From: Thozetella sp. PMI_491 | Taxonomy: Eukaryota > Ascomycota > Sordariomycetes > Chaetosphaeriales > Chaetosphaeriaceae | Direction of reading: 5' to 3' | Assembly (NCBI GenBank): GCA_021432635.1 | Contig: MU270072.1 | Span: forward strand, 124,001 to 188,000 | DNA length: 64,000 bases | Shown here: positions 1 to 10,936 of the stretch, one piece after another | Layout: every line of letters starts with the position of its first letter | Numbering within the stretch: the stretch's first letter is position 1 | The notes under the pieces: generated by a model | The model's input: only the letters and a program-made list of their open reading frames with translations | Databases searched by the model: none | Told to the model about the DNA's origin: nothing | Translations under genes and position numbers: made by a program

Positions 1-51
1 CAGGTCATCCGCGACGACAACTAGAAAATTGGGACGCTTTGGTGCAGCCAT
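1..51 (-). CDS. Sulfatase (arylsulfatase-like), N-terminal 17 codons only
   Basis: Reading leftward from an ATG at 51, the first codons give MAAPKRPNFLVVVADDL, and the gene then leaves the window. The PNFLVVVADDL stretch matches the opening strand of type I sulfatases, whose Asp-Asp pair binds the catalytic calcium. The formylglycine Cys motif and the rest of the domain are out of view. There is no signal peptide, so the enzyme would be intracellular if this is the true start. It is divergent from the sugar transporter that starts at 599. The family call rests on a short but characteristic motif. Confidence 0.72.
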   Translation of the reverse strand, partial: MAAPKRPNFLVVVADDL

Positions 52-598
52 ACTGTCTTGCTACGAAAGTTCACGTTTTCTGGACTTAGGATGTTGAATT
101 ACGAGCATTAGCGCACATGAATGGTTCTTCTTCTTCTTCTTCAAAGCTTTTGTAAAAAGGGACAAGCCCCGTTCTTTTCCCCTCGAAGAGTTACTGGCAA
201 CTACATCATAATGATTGCCTAGTACGCATCCGGGCTTCGGCAACCTTCTTGTCGGAGCTCGGGTAACTAAGAGGAGTTCGGGAGCGCTAGTGCCCCGCGT
301 TCCCTGCGGAGCATCCTAATTAGTGCCAAAGTTCCATAATTGTGGGCGTTTTGCTTCTCGGTTAGACTCATGTCCTGAAAGAAAAACCGGCTCAGTACTG
401 GATGAAGAGCTGGGGTACCCGCGGGGTCACCGGGTAGAAGTCAGAAAGAATCTGGGGTACAGAGTGAATGCTCATAGTCTTAGGTTCTCTCCGCTGCGCC
501 TTGCCCACTAACATTGCCCTATAAATGGTTCCCACCCGGGCCAAAATTGAGATGGATCCAAACTATACCCAATAACTAAACTAGCTCGACCCTAAGAT
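52..598. other. Divergent intergenic region
   Basis: This separates the sulfatase (minus) from the sugar transporter (plus) and must hold both promoters. A short CTT run lies near 126-141. I see no convincing gene or structured element. Confidence 0.5.
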
Positions 599-2630
599 AT
601 GGCTCCATCAACAGATAACGATCCACAGGTTTCGACCGGGAAGACGAAAAGCCTCCCTGATCGCCTTCGTGAACTTACCCCCATGCTTGCATTTATGACC
701 CTGTGAGTTTCTTTCCCGTATAGAGCTATGAAGAGAACGAGCATGCTCATCGTGAACTGCGCAGATACCTGTCCTCAGCGGCCTTTAATTTCGGCTACGA
801 CCAAGGTATAGTGAAAGAAACGAAGCTGAGTCACGGACGGGAGCTAACTGCAAACAGGAAACTTTTCGGGCCTACAAGCTCTACCGTGTGAGTTGCGAAG
901 GAGTCTTCCCCTGAACTACCGCTAATAGCAATGATAAGACTTCGACCAGCAGTTTGGAGAATGGGATCCGAAGAGCAGGTCATATGTCATACCATCGTAT
1001 CTTCAATCGATCATGACTTCAACACCCTATCTTGGCAAGCTGTTGGTATGTTCGTTGGTGGCCTTCATATAGGCGTTGCTAATGGTCGAAAAGGGGTGTT
1101 GGATAGCCACCCCGATTACAGAGCGGATAGGCCGAAAAAAGATGATGCTTATCATCGCTATATTATCCTACATGTCAGTACTTGGTTTACAGGAATATTT
1201 TCCGGCCTGAATGGGAGCTAACAGCCGTCATAGCGGTGTATCCCTACAGATCTCTGCCACGACGGCTGCTCAGTTCACCGTTGGCCGCATCGTGTGCTTC
1301 TTCATGGCGGGTTTCACTGTCAGCATTGTGCCTGTGTACCTAGGAGAGTGCTCGCCACCGGCGCTCCGCGGCCTCGTCGGAACTCAGCTTCAGCTACAGA
1401 TCACACTCTCTGTCATGATTGCCGCATTTATTAACTACGGTGTCTCCAACTATGACTCACCGGTTCAGTGGAAGATAACTCTCGGTATGATAGTTGATCG
1501 CTGGGCGGAAGGAGTGCTGCTAACCCTCTAAGCTATTGCCTATCTGATGCCGACTATCATCTGCGGACTGTGGTATAGAGTACAAGAGTCTCCGAGATGG
1601 TGAGTGATCGGTGAATCACTAACATCAATTATGCGAAGGCTAACGAGATACAGGTTGGTATCTCAGAGCCGGCGCAGCGAAGCAGTTGCTAGCCTGCGCT
1701 ACTTCCGCAAAGGCAACGTCCCCACTGAAGCCATCGAAGCAGAGATTGATTTAATTGCCGAGCTCGGAAACGAAGGTAAAGGCACATGGAAGGAGGTCTT
1801 CAGTAAAGAAAACAGGGCAAGTAGCCTCATTATTTTGCAATATCTTCACTGAGGGCCAACTCCTAACCACCCGAGCTCAGTTACGCACTGGCATTGCCTG
1901 CTTTGTCATGCTTGGTCAGCAAATAACAGGCCAAGTATTCAGCTCTCAATACGGCACATTTTTCTATAAGCAACAAGGGATCCCAAACCCATTCCTCATC
2001 CAGAGCCTGTCTACTATTGTCGGCTTGCTGACACTCTGTGTGACCTCCCTCATCATCGACGGGTTTGGTAGACGCGCTGTGCTGCTCATCGGGGGTTTCT
2101 TACAAGCCATCTTCATGTTCTGTCTCGGCGGTGTTGGTCTCATACCGAACCTGTCGACCAGTCTGAAGTACCTCATGGTGGTCTTCATCATTCTCGACGG
2201 AGCGGCGTACAACATGTCATGGGCGCCGCTGTCGTATCTTACCATCGGCGAAGTATCAAACTCCCGGGTGCGTGAAAAGACTGCCATGCTGGCCGTATCA
2301 GTGTCGATCGTGACAGCCTTCATCGTGTCGTTCACCCTGCCATATCTCATGAATGCCCCTTATGCAAACCTCGGCCCCAAGGTAGGGTTTATTTACGGCT
2401 CCTGCGCGCTAATCATGGCTGTTGTGGCATTTTTCCTGGTGCCAGAGCTGAAGGGTCGTACTCTGGAGGAAGTCGACGAGCTCTTCGCATCTGGCATCAG
2501 CATGCGCCAATTTAAGCATGCGGTAGTGCAGGCGACCGAAACGAGCAACGCCAATAGTGCGAAACTGATAGTACCCACAGCTAGTCGGAAGGCAGACGAA
2601 GGTGGTGTAGCTACAGTGGAACATGTATAA
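599..2630 (+). CDS. MFS sugar transporter (SP family, hexose-transporter-like)
   Basis: The spliced product is about 532 residues: exons 599-702, 765-805, 858-887, 939-1049, 1107-1177, 1250-1484, 1533-1599, 1654-1816 and 1854-2630. Their sum is divisible by three. Family signatures appear in order: FGYDQG after the first helix, ERIGRKK in the loop between helices 2 and 3, VPVYLGECSPPALRG, QESPRW before the central loop, GQQITGQ in helix 7, GFGRR, and PELKGRTLEE after helix 12. It is a plasma-membrane sugar uptake carrier; the substrate cannot be read from sequence. The region looks like a pseudogene when read unspliced because eight introns break it. The last intron (1817-1853) is only 37 bp and uses a GC donor after an AACAG exon end. 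Confidence in family is high; a few small exon edges are less certain. Confidence 0.9.
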
Positions 2631-4082
2631 ACCGATCTATATAAGTTAACCCGAAAGAACTGTAGTAGGGTCCTTTAAAGAAAATATTAAATCAGAGGCC
2701 TATCCATTGTGTCGTTTTGAAATGCATAATAAGCTATATAAGGGAACGTTAAAATGTCCAAGAACGAATAGTGTTTTAATATTCAATCGATTATACAAGA
2801 CTGTATAACATATGCAAGGTAATTTATCTTTGGCAGGCCTCAAAAGTTGAGCTGCGCACACAGAAGAAATAAAAAAACCGTCAAAACACACAGTAGATAC
2901 CATCCCCGGTATCTCTAAGCACAGCGCTGTATAACATATAAATTGTTAAGTTTATCTAAAACGTTTAAATGTTGATTTCATTCTTTTCTATGTCTTGTTT
3001 ATATGTTAAATATTTGGATGACGACTGCCGCCACACCGTAGCTTTCACAAATCTTGGAAAAGTCCAGGTTGATTCATAGCTCTGCAGATCTCACTGCAAC
3101 TCGAACATTTCAGACCAGCTAAGATACACTCGATCGAGCCCTAGTGGCTATGGAAAGCAGTATAGGTGGTGTGGCTAGTCTGGAGTCAATTGGTCAACGT
3201 ATCTCATACGCTTTCAAGTGACCAGCATGCCTCTCATGGATTCATTGGCCAATTCCTGAGCATACAAGCAATACTGGTGATATGACTACGCTGGCCGGCT
3301 GAGGGTATCAGAACCGCACTGGCCATACTGACCACGCCGGCCCGCTGAGTAGCTAGTTTGCTGACCATACTGTGTGCTAGATAGCGAAGATCCTCATGTG
3401 ATTCATCTCGCTGTTCATCTAGTTTACATACATGTTAGCAGCGCAACACACTGATGCCGCACGCACAGTTAAGGTATATCATACGTATTAATCCGTAGCT
3501 TACGGCTGCCGTTTTACGGAGCACCCTATGCGCCATAACCATCCTAGGCTAGTCTATCAAACGTCGGCTGATAGTCGGTGGGGCAACCCGCTAGTGGGCA
3601 GAAGTGGCGGCCGCGGTATTGCTCAAAAGCTTCTAGGAAACGCAGAGGATTAGTACCAAATAGGACGTCTGCCCGTCCACTGGAGCCTCTAGGGGATAGA
3701 CACTTGGTAGTTAGTTCCTCGGCCGGGGTAGTTCAGGCACAGCGAAACCGAGCGCCAAGGGATTGCGCTACCTGCTCTCCATATGCCGTGATCGCATGCC
3801 TAGGTGCCAGGGTCTAGTCAAGACTAGTTAAGACCCCTGTTAGGCCTCACGTAGCCGACCAATGGTATCCGCACAGACTCAGCAGTCCCCCCTCGTACCG
3901 CAAATGAGACGCTGCGTGTCTATCTCGGATACAGACCGTCGGCAGCCCGCTCCCTATCTGCGTGCCGGCGATGCTGCCCTGCTCCGCATCCACGCAGGAC
4001 TATAAAGCCATGGCACCTCCAGCTCTGCGGTACGGGCAGCTTGCAACACGAGCAGCCGGTCCAGGGAACTTTCTCCGCCATC
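2631..4082. other. Intergenic region, no gene seen
   Basis: About 1.45 kb between two plus-strand transporters. The first part (2640-3020) is AT-rich, as expected of a 3' flank; 3300-4000 is richer in GC and must contain the permease promoter. Short open frames here resemble nothing I recognise and have no plausible splice partners. Confidence 0.5.
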
Positions 4083-5850
4083 ATGTCCGACTCTGAGACG
4101 AAAGAGGCGTCGTATTCGACCGCGCACGCCGTACCGTCCGGCCACAATCATGGCACTTCGGGCGGCTTCTTGTCCCGCCTCCGTGGCAAAGTCGTGCTCG
4201 AGGTCGAGGAGAGCACGTATGCGCCTTCGGGCTCGCGATGGAGCAACCGAGACCTCGACCCCGTCCCTCCTGAGCGCCAGACATGGCATACGGTCAGTTG
4301 ACTTGGTGTTATCTCCATGCATGGTACACGCAGCTAACACGATTCCGGTACTTGCAGTATGATTTCGTCACTTACTGGATTTCAGACGCCTTCTCCGTCA
4401 GCAACTGGCGTCTCGGCTCTGTGATGGTCGCTGTCGGTCTTTCGTGGAAGCTAGCCCTCGTCGCTATCGGCCTCGGCAATTTCATCATGGCGCTTGTTGT
4501 GACGTACAATGGTCTCATCGGTGATGAATACCCCAGTGCTTACCTCGCCAGTGGTCGAATTGCTAATCGTCTCTAGGTGCGCGTCTTCACATCCCCTTCT
4601 CCGTCCAGGCACGCGCCTCCTTCGGGTTCTACTTTTCGTACGTCATGGTCATCTTCCGCGTCGTTGTCAGCCTCTTCTGGTACGGCATCGGTATGTGGAT
4701 TGGCGCCGAGTGCGTGCAGGCCATCATCTTCTCCTGGGCGCCCAGCTTCCGCGACATTCCCAACCTACTCCCGGAGTCGGCCGGCATCGAGACGGGCTTC
4801 ATGATTTCCTACTTCATCTACTTTCTTATCATGCTGCCTTTCCACTCAGTGCCCGTTCACAAGGTGCGCTGGATTTTTGCGTTCAAGGCCGTTGTCACGC
4901 CCATAGCCTGCCTTGCGCTGGTGGGCTGGATCGTCCAGAGCACCGGCGGCGGCGAGGAGATCTTCTCCTTCGGGAACAGGTACTCCGGCTCCCAGCTCGG
5001 CTGGGCTTTCATGTCGGGCTTGAATGCCATGATCGGAAATTTCGCCACTCTGGGAGTCAACATGAACGATTTTGCGCGGTACTCCCGGAAGCCGTCGAGC
5101 CCCTATGTGCAGCTGATCGCCATGCCCGTCGTATTTATCCTGATAGGGCTGTTCGGCATCATTGGCGCGAACGGCTCGCGGATCCTGTATGGCTCACTGC
5201 TCTGGGATCCCATTCTCATTATCAACAACTGGACTTCGCCTGGCGGCCGCGCGGCTGCCTTCTTCATTGCATTTGCCTTCCTGATTTCCAACATTGCCAT
5301 TCTGCTTTCCGCACACACCGTTGCTGTAGCCGTCGACCTTTCCACCTTGTGGCCCAAATACATCAATTTGAGGCGCGGCCAGTATATCTGCTGTATCCTC
5401 GGTACCTGGGCAGTGGTCCCTTGGAAGATTCTGTCCTCGGTCGAGAACCTTCTGGACTTTCTAGATGCCTATACTATTTGGCTCGCTCCGATTTCCGGCA
5501 TCCTCATCGCCGACTACTGGATTGTGCATAGGCAGCGCGCCTACATCCAAGACCTGTACCAGCCGGATGGCATGTACGCCTACGAGAGGTGGGGGACCAA
5601 CTGGCGTGCCGTGGTAGCTTTCACCATCGGCTGGGTGCCGCTAGTTCCCGGACTAGCCAACGCGACGGATGGAAGCGCTCAATCGGAGGGGGCAATCCAC
5701 TTGTATGATGTTGGGTATTTCTACGGCTTCTTGGCCACTGCCACCGTTTATATTGGCCTCAGTTGGGCGTTTCCAGCGACCAGTCGCGCGACGGGCAAGA
5801 CGATAACCCAGAGCCTCGACGAGAAGGAGCGCGAAGATTGCCTCGCGTAG
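4083..5850 (+). CDS. NCS1-family permease (uracil/allantoin/uridine-type)
   Basis: Three exons (4083-4292, 4358-4520, 4577-5850) give 548 residues. The middle exon starts YDFVTYWISDAFS. The second intron splits the hallmark that becomes NGLIGARLHIPFSVQARASF, matching the Fur-type NCS1 signature around helices 2-3. About twelve hydrophobic segments follow, with the expected NDFARYSR motif and a short charged cytosolic tail. Such proton symporters bring nucleobases, allantoin or related compounds across the plasma membrane; the exact substrate is not deducible. An earlier in-frame ATG (4041) would add 14 residues, but 4083 is preferred because MSDSETKEASYS resembles the usual hydrophilic N-terminus. 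The protein is intact. Confidence 0.93.
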
Positions 5851-6602
5851 AAGGCATAAGGTGTTGAGATAGAACAAGATTTATAGTTAGCCATGGTCAA
5901 TTCTGTCGGATGAAGAGCATGATTTAGCAAGCTAGCACGCGGTTTGATCTAAATCTGCCGCCTGGATCCAGTCCATTAGACTGGCGCATACACTAATACC
6001 ACTTGCGTATACTTGGTTTTCTCTGAAATTCCACGAAGTACGAGATTTCTTCACCAAGGATATGCATGTTCCCCACTGCCAGCCAGAAATATTTGGCACA
6101 GCTCACCGCTGCGGTGGGCACATTCGGTTTTACCACTTCGGATTCAGGACCGTGTGAAATTTACGCCTTGCTTTGTCTTGTCAATTTCAGCGAATGACCC
6201 TTAATTAGTACGTGCATTGGTCTGAGCTCCCCATAGTATCGAGGCATTCTGATTGAAGGAGCCTGACGACACCGGTGAGACGACTCATTCGGCATGTGTG
6301 CGCCACATCGATCGGAAGGCTGCGATAGCGCGTGTGAGTGGTGAGGGAACACTTGTGTGGCGCACGCTAAGCAGCGGCCGCAACCTATCGTGTCCTCCGG
6401 ACCGTGTAGCTGAAGCTCTACTTTTTGTTCAAGGAGCCGACGCTAGCTCCTCAGCCCTACATGGCCGGCGAGAAAGGGATGAAATGACGGTATAGAATTA
6501 ATACCCTTCCCACCGCCCATGCTTGAGACGTGTATAGTTTATTGCGGGCCAATCTTTGCATGCGACAGAGGTGGACCGTGAGTAGGTCCACGACATGCCA
6601 GC
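5851..6602. other. Intergenic region, no gene seen
   Basis: This carries the 3' flank of the permease and the upstream region of the DUF3176 gene. Short frames here have no recognisable similarity. Confidence 0.5.
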
Positions 6603-8925
6603 ATGGGCTTCAGCGGCGACAGGCAGTCGAACGATGCAGAGAGCTGGGAGAGCACTCCTCCCCCAAGGTATAGATCAGAAGTCAGGTGGCCAGATTCAAT
6701 TCCGAGGGATTGGCCATTCCCTTCCCCATCAGCGACGAGCACACATCTTGAGATCCCATATCGGCAGGGTTTGTCCTCCGATACTCATCGACATCTATTG
6801 CTTCCAGATGAACCCGAAACTCGAGACGTGTATCACACCAGCCTGCTCCAATGGACCCCCGAGACCATGTCGTTAACCGTTGGTATCGGCTCAGTCATTG
6901 GTACGCGCACCGTTACCGACCCCCTCGCACTAGTTGAGGTTATAACCACGAGAGTGATAGTTCATCGAGGTTCTCAGCTAACATCCGGATTCTACTGTTG
7001 ATAGTAATTGTCCTAGTCCTCCTCCACTTGGACGGGAACCCACCTCCCAACTGGCCATTGGGCATCACACTCAACACCTTCGTCGCCTTCTTCACCTCGT
7101 TAGCCCGGGTTACTTTCATGTTTCCTATTATAGAGGGATTGCATCAGCTGAAGTGGATATGGTTCACATCGCCCCACCCTCGACCTCTCGCCGACTTTCT
7201 AGTGTTCGACAATGCCAGTCGTGGCGCCTATGGGAGCCTGAAGCTCTTGGTGCGATTCAAGAGGTCCGTGGTATTGTGTAGCATCGGGAGAGACAGTCAC
7301 GGAATACTTATGCTGACTTCTTGGTGCCTTGATGCAGCCTCTTGGCTTGCCTCGCCGCTGTGCTCACCTTGAGTGGCTTCCTAACCTCAACAGTTACCCA
7401 GCAGGCAGTCGTATATAATGTCCGCCCGGCCCAGTCGCCCAACGCTACTGCGACTGTGAGCAGAGCAACGACATTCACTCTCTATAACGGCAGCGGAATC
7501 TCCATCAGTGAGGGTGTCTCTCCGGTTGTGCAGGCAGGGCAACTACTGACCGCAGACGATAGCTCCTTTTGAGACAACGCGAGAGAAGCTAGCGCTCGTG
7601 CAGGGCGCATTCTCGGTTCCCAACGAGACAGTTCCGTATGTCACGCCGGTGTGCCCATCAGGCGAATGTGAGTGGCCGCAATATGGCTCGCTTGCGATGT
7701 GCAGCGGCGTTGCCAACCTGACAGCGGCGGGCAACGCAACGCTGCTCTCAATATTGAGGAAGGAAGCATCCATCCGCTTGCAGGCCCTCTTTAACTCGAC
7801 CCTTTCCATGGTCGTGGCTCTTGACTATCCCATCCCCGGTGTGCCCGCCTCATTTCCCATCATCATGGGCCCTACCCCTGGTCCTACCGGAACTTTCAAC
7901 ACATCCGTAGCGGAGCTTTTGATAATGGACAATTATCTGGCATACACGGATAGCGTATTGACCAACACGTCGGAAGCATCTATGGATCAGCTCAAGTTTC
8001 TCGAGATCGGGTTCTACTGGTGCACCAAGACAATATCGACGGTGGTGCACAACGGCATCCCGCACACCGAAGAGGTCGCCTCGGCCGCGCGAGCCCTCCG
8101 CTCCAGCCCACAGTCGCTCAACTTCGGTTGGAATCCGATCATATACCCATGCTATGCGTCGGGAACGTGTAACGCAACTTTCGGCGGACTCGAGGTCGAG
8201 CTCGAACCGCCGCTTGGTGCCCCGCCCGAGACTTACACCGTCGACGTGTGGTCCTCGCTCATGGCCTCGGCACTCTTTTTCGCCTCAATGTACGATTCGC
8301 TTCTGATTGACAGTCTCCGTGGGATGGTGGCCTCGAGCGGAGGTGGACTCGCCCAGGCCTTTGCCGCGTCGCTGTTTGGTGATTTCATGGCCAGCGAATC
8401 GCCCTCGCCAGACGCACAGCTGAGCAGCGTCACCAGCGTCGCCATAAATACGGCGCAGAGTCTGACAAACCTGTGGGCAACGATTCTCTCATATTCAACC
8501 CCCGTCCATCATCCCACGCCTCGTTTATCTGGAATGCTAACTTTGCGCGAAGGATCCGTGACGGCGACACCCGCCTTAGACGCAGCCCAGAGACTGCCCA
8601 GGTACTGGGCGTGGTCTACACTCCGCAAACATTCATAACCGTTTCTTGGAGCTACGTATCGTTGCTCGTAGCGCAGCTCTCTCTAGCATTGCTTTTCTTC
8701 GTGATCACTGTCGCGCAGACGCGCATATCCCGAATGCATGTACTCAAGGGCTCGGCACTTGCTACCATGGTGGCCGTCGACCACGACACCCGGGCCGCCC
8801 TAGGCACCGTCAATGAGCTGGGTGCTCTTGATCGCCGGGCGCGCAAGATGATGGTTCGGCTTGAGCGCCGCGACGCCGCCGATGGAGGCGGGCTATGGTT
8901 GAGAGAGGTGAAAGGCGTGCAGTAG
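6603..8925 (+). CDS. DUF3176-family membrane protein
   Basis: Five exons (6603-6900, 7005-7263, 7338-7513, 7563-8472, 8553-8925) give 671 residues. The cytosolic N-terminus is rich in Ser and Pro. It is followed by a helix across the first junction (SVIGVIVLVLLHLDG), then a second around LNTFVAFFTSLARVTFMFP, the diagnostic FDNASRGAYGSL segment, and a third helix near ACLAAVLTLSGFLTS. A large ectodomain follows with many N-glycosylation sequons and paired cysteines (CPSGECEWPQYG). A last helix near residues 570-590 and a short tail end it. This order is that of fungal DUF3176 proteins, whose function is unknown. The apparent frame changes at 7513 and 8472 are resolved by introns of 49 and 80 bp; the second has a perfect TGCTAAC branch site but a weak GTGGGC donor. 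Confidence 0.85.
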
Positions 8926-9284
8926 AGCAGTTTTGCGAACTCATTGTCTGCCCAAAAGCGAGGGAAGAGCTGGAGTTAAGGATTATTGTAGCTGGGCAGG
9001 TACAGAAGTGGATATAAGCTGGGTTGGCCCTGGTGGTCCTCCAAGTTCACTTCGTAATACACTCCTGCAAACTCTGCCCTTCAATGACGCCCGTCTTCCC
9101 GTAATGGGTTGTTCAGGGCATATGACAAAAAAAAAGCCAAGCCTTTCGCTCCAACTCTGGCCAGCGGCTCACAGGGTTGAACTAGATTCCGCTGCCACGC
9201 TTCTATATGCAGGAAGAAGCCGCTTCGTACCAATACACTTTTGATGCAACTCCCTTATTTTCCGTAGCCAAAAGCCAGGTTGCC
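8926..9284. other. Convergent 3' spacer
   Basis: About 360 bp between the plus-strand DUF3176 gene and the minus-strand methyltransferase. It has an A9 run near 9127-9135 and nothing else notable. Confidence 0.5.
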
Positions 9285-10936
9285 CTAGCTTGCCAGAGGC
9301 TTGCGGCCCCAGACGATCTTCTGCCAGTAGTATCCATGGATGTGCTTCGAGCGCCACTCCTTGCGCAAGTGTGCAACATAGACCGAGACTTCCTCCGGGC
9401 TCCAGCCCTGCATGGCGGCGATGTAAAGCATGGATCCTTCCATGTCCCGAGCGGTAGCCAGGTGCTGGAATTGACCGATCTCGTTCAGCCTCGGGTCCTT
9501 CGGCCAGCCGCCAATAGGGGTCTGCAATTGCACAGTTAGTGCACGTGTCCAGAATAGGAGGCTTGTCTCGCCCTTGCCTTGAAGTTGTCCTCCTCGATGT
9601 CGACGAAGCCCGCTTCTTCTATGGCCTTACGCTGGATGCCGTCCTCGAGGACGGTCATCGACCGGCCCATCTTGCGCCCGCCCTCGGTGAAGATGATTCC
9701 GAACTGGCCCATAGCGGTGCCCGGGTGGACGGTTCCATCGTCGCTGGAGAAAGACACCGACGGCTCGTGGGTCTCGAGATAGCCACCCGGCTTGAGGCAT
9801 TTGTACGCCTGCTGGAACAGCGCGGTCCAGTCCTTGATGCTTCCGAACATCCAGCGAATGTGCACGTAGTCGAACGAGTTCTCGGCGTAGGTCCACTCCT
9901 GCGTGCAGTCGTCGATGTGGCTGCGCAAGACCGGGGTCCTTGGTCAGCAGGGGTCGCGACAGGGGCGCAAACCTAGGATCTCGGCACCTACAACTGAAGA
10001 TTGGGAGGAACCCAGCTGGGTTGGATGGGGGAGATTTCTGTGCCAATTACTGAGCAGTTGGGATGCTCATCCGCAAAGTCGCTGGTCGCTACTTAGCACT
10101 CGATGCCACACTCTGCGCGCAAAGGGGAGCGGAAGTGGCCACGTACATTGCCCATATGCCTAGCCCAATTGCCCATGTTAGCATGGCGAGGTGGTATGGG
10201 GGTCTCGAAAGCAAACGCACCTGTGCCGGTACCCACGTCAAGAACTTTCTACATGCGAGTGTCAGTTCGCCAGACCGCGAGGATGGAGAGGAGGAGGCGC
10301 GCATGCCTGGACATCATCTCCCAGGGGTGCGCGATGGAGTTTGCCCTCAAGGCAGAGGGTTAGGACGTGGTGACTGTCGACGCAAGTTAGAGCCCCTCCA
10401 AGTGGCGGAACATTCAAGTCCGAAGCTTACATGATGTCCAACGATTCATTCTGCACTTCATCGTTTGACGCCCTTTGGTCTCACGTCAGACCCTGTTCGC
10501 CATCTGTGCGAGGGAAGATATCGCGTTTTCCTACCAGTACTCGGCATTTCCACGCTCGCTGTGGTATTGCCTGCCGTTGATGGTCCGGTATCGCAATACC
10601 GACGACGACAAGGATGCCGTGCTGCTAGCACTATCGCCCTGGGCGGAATCCGTGTCGTCGTCCTCCGGGGCCTGCAGTCCACCTCAATTAGCCCCCGTTG
10701 CCCAGCACCATCTCAATCGCCGCAAGCTAGTTCGGCCTGCCACCACTAACCGCTGGCAAATCCCTCCAGTAGTCGGCCGGGAGCACGGCGGTGGCTTCCT
10801 CGGCGGCGGCGGCCGGTGCGGGAGCTGCCGGGGTTTCCGCTGGCGCTGCCGGAGCAACCGGAGCTTCGGCGGGCGCGGCGCTGGCCTCAGCGCTCGCCTC
10901 GGGTATGGGATCGGTCGGCCTCTGTTCGTCTGACAT
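9285..10936 (-). CDS. LaeA-like SAM-dependent methyltransferase
   Basis: Nine exons on the minus strand (10936-10751, 10671-10535, 10472-10431, 10373-10313, 10248-10221, 10159-10147, 10081-9992, 9920-9578, 9521-9285) sum to 1,137 bp, or 378 residues. An Ala/Pro-rich N-terminus (residues 1-50) precedes the family hallmarks: [31 protein letters not shown] motif I as [12 protein letters not shown], then [26 protein letters not shown], the [12 protein letters not shown] block and [13 protein letters not shown]. This is the large fungal methyltransferase group that includes the secondary-metabolism regulator LaeA. Most members are uncharacterised, so LaeA function is not implied, and no biosynthetic cluster lies next to it. 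Oddities are a 13-bp micro-exon inside SAM motif I and a GC-AG intron (9577-9522). Confidence 0.88.

Noticed and set aside
599-2630. Sugar transporter as a pseudogene with many stops
   Set aside because: Eight short introns with normal splice signals give one open frame of 533 codons, so the stops are intronic.
4509-5531. A 340-codon open frame overlapping the permease
   Set aside because: It is in a shifted frame of a well-supported NCS1 gene, and its translation is Arg/His-rich with no motifs.
9285-10936. Secondary-metabolite cluster around the LaeA-like methyltransferase
   Set aside because: No polyketide synthase, NRPS, terpene synthase or P450 is present nearby; the methyltransferase family is large and mostly outside clusters.
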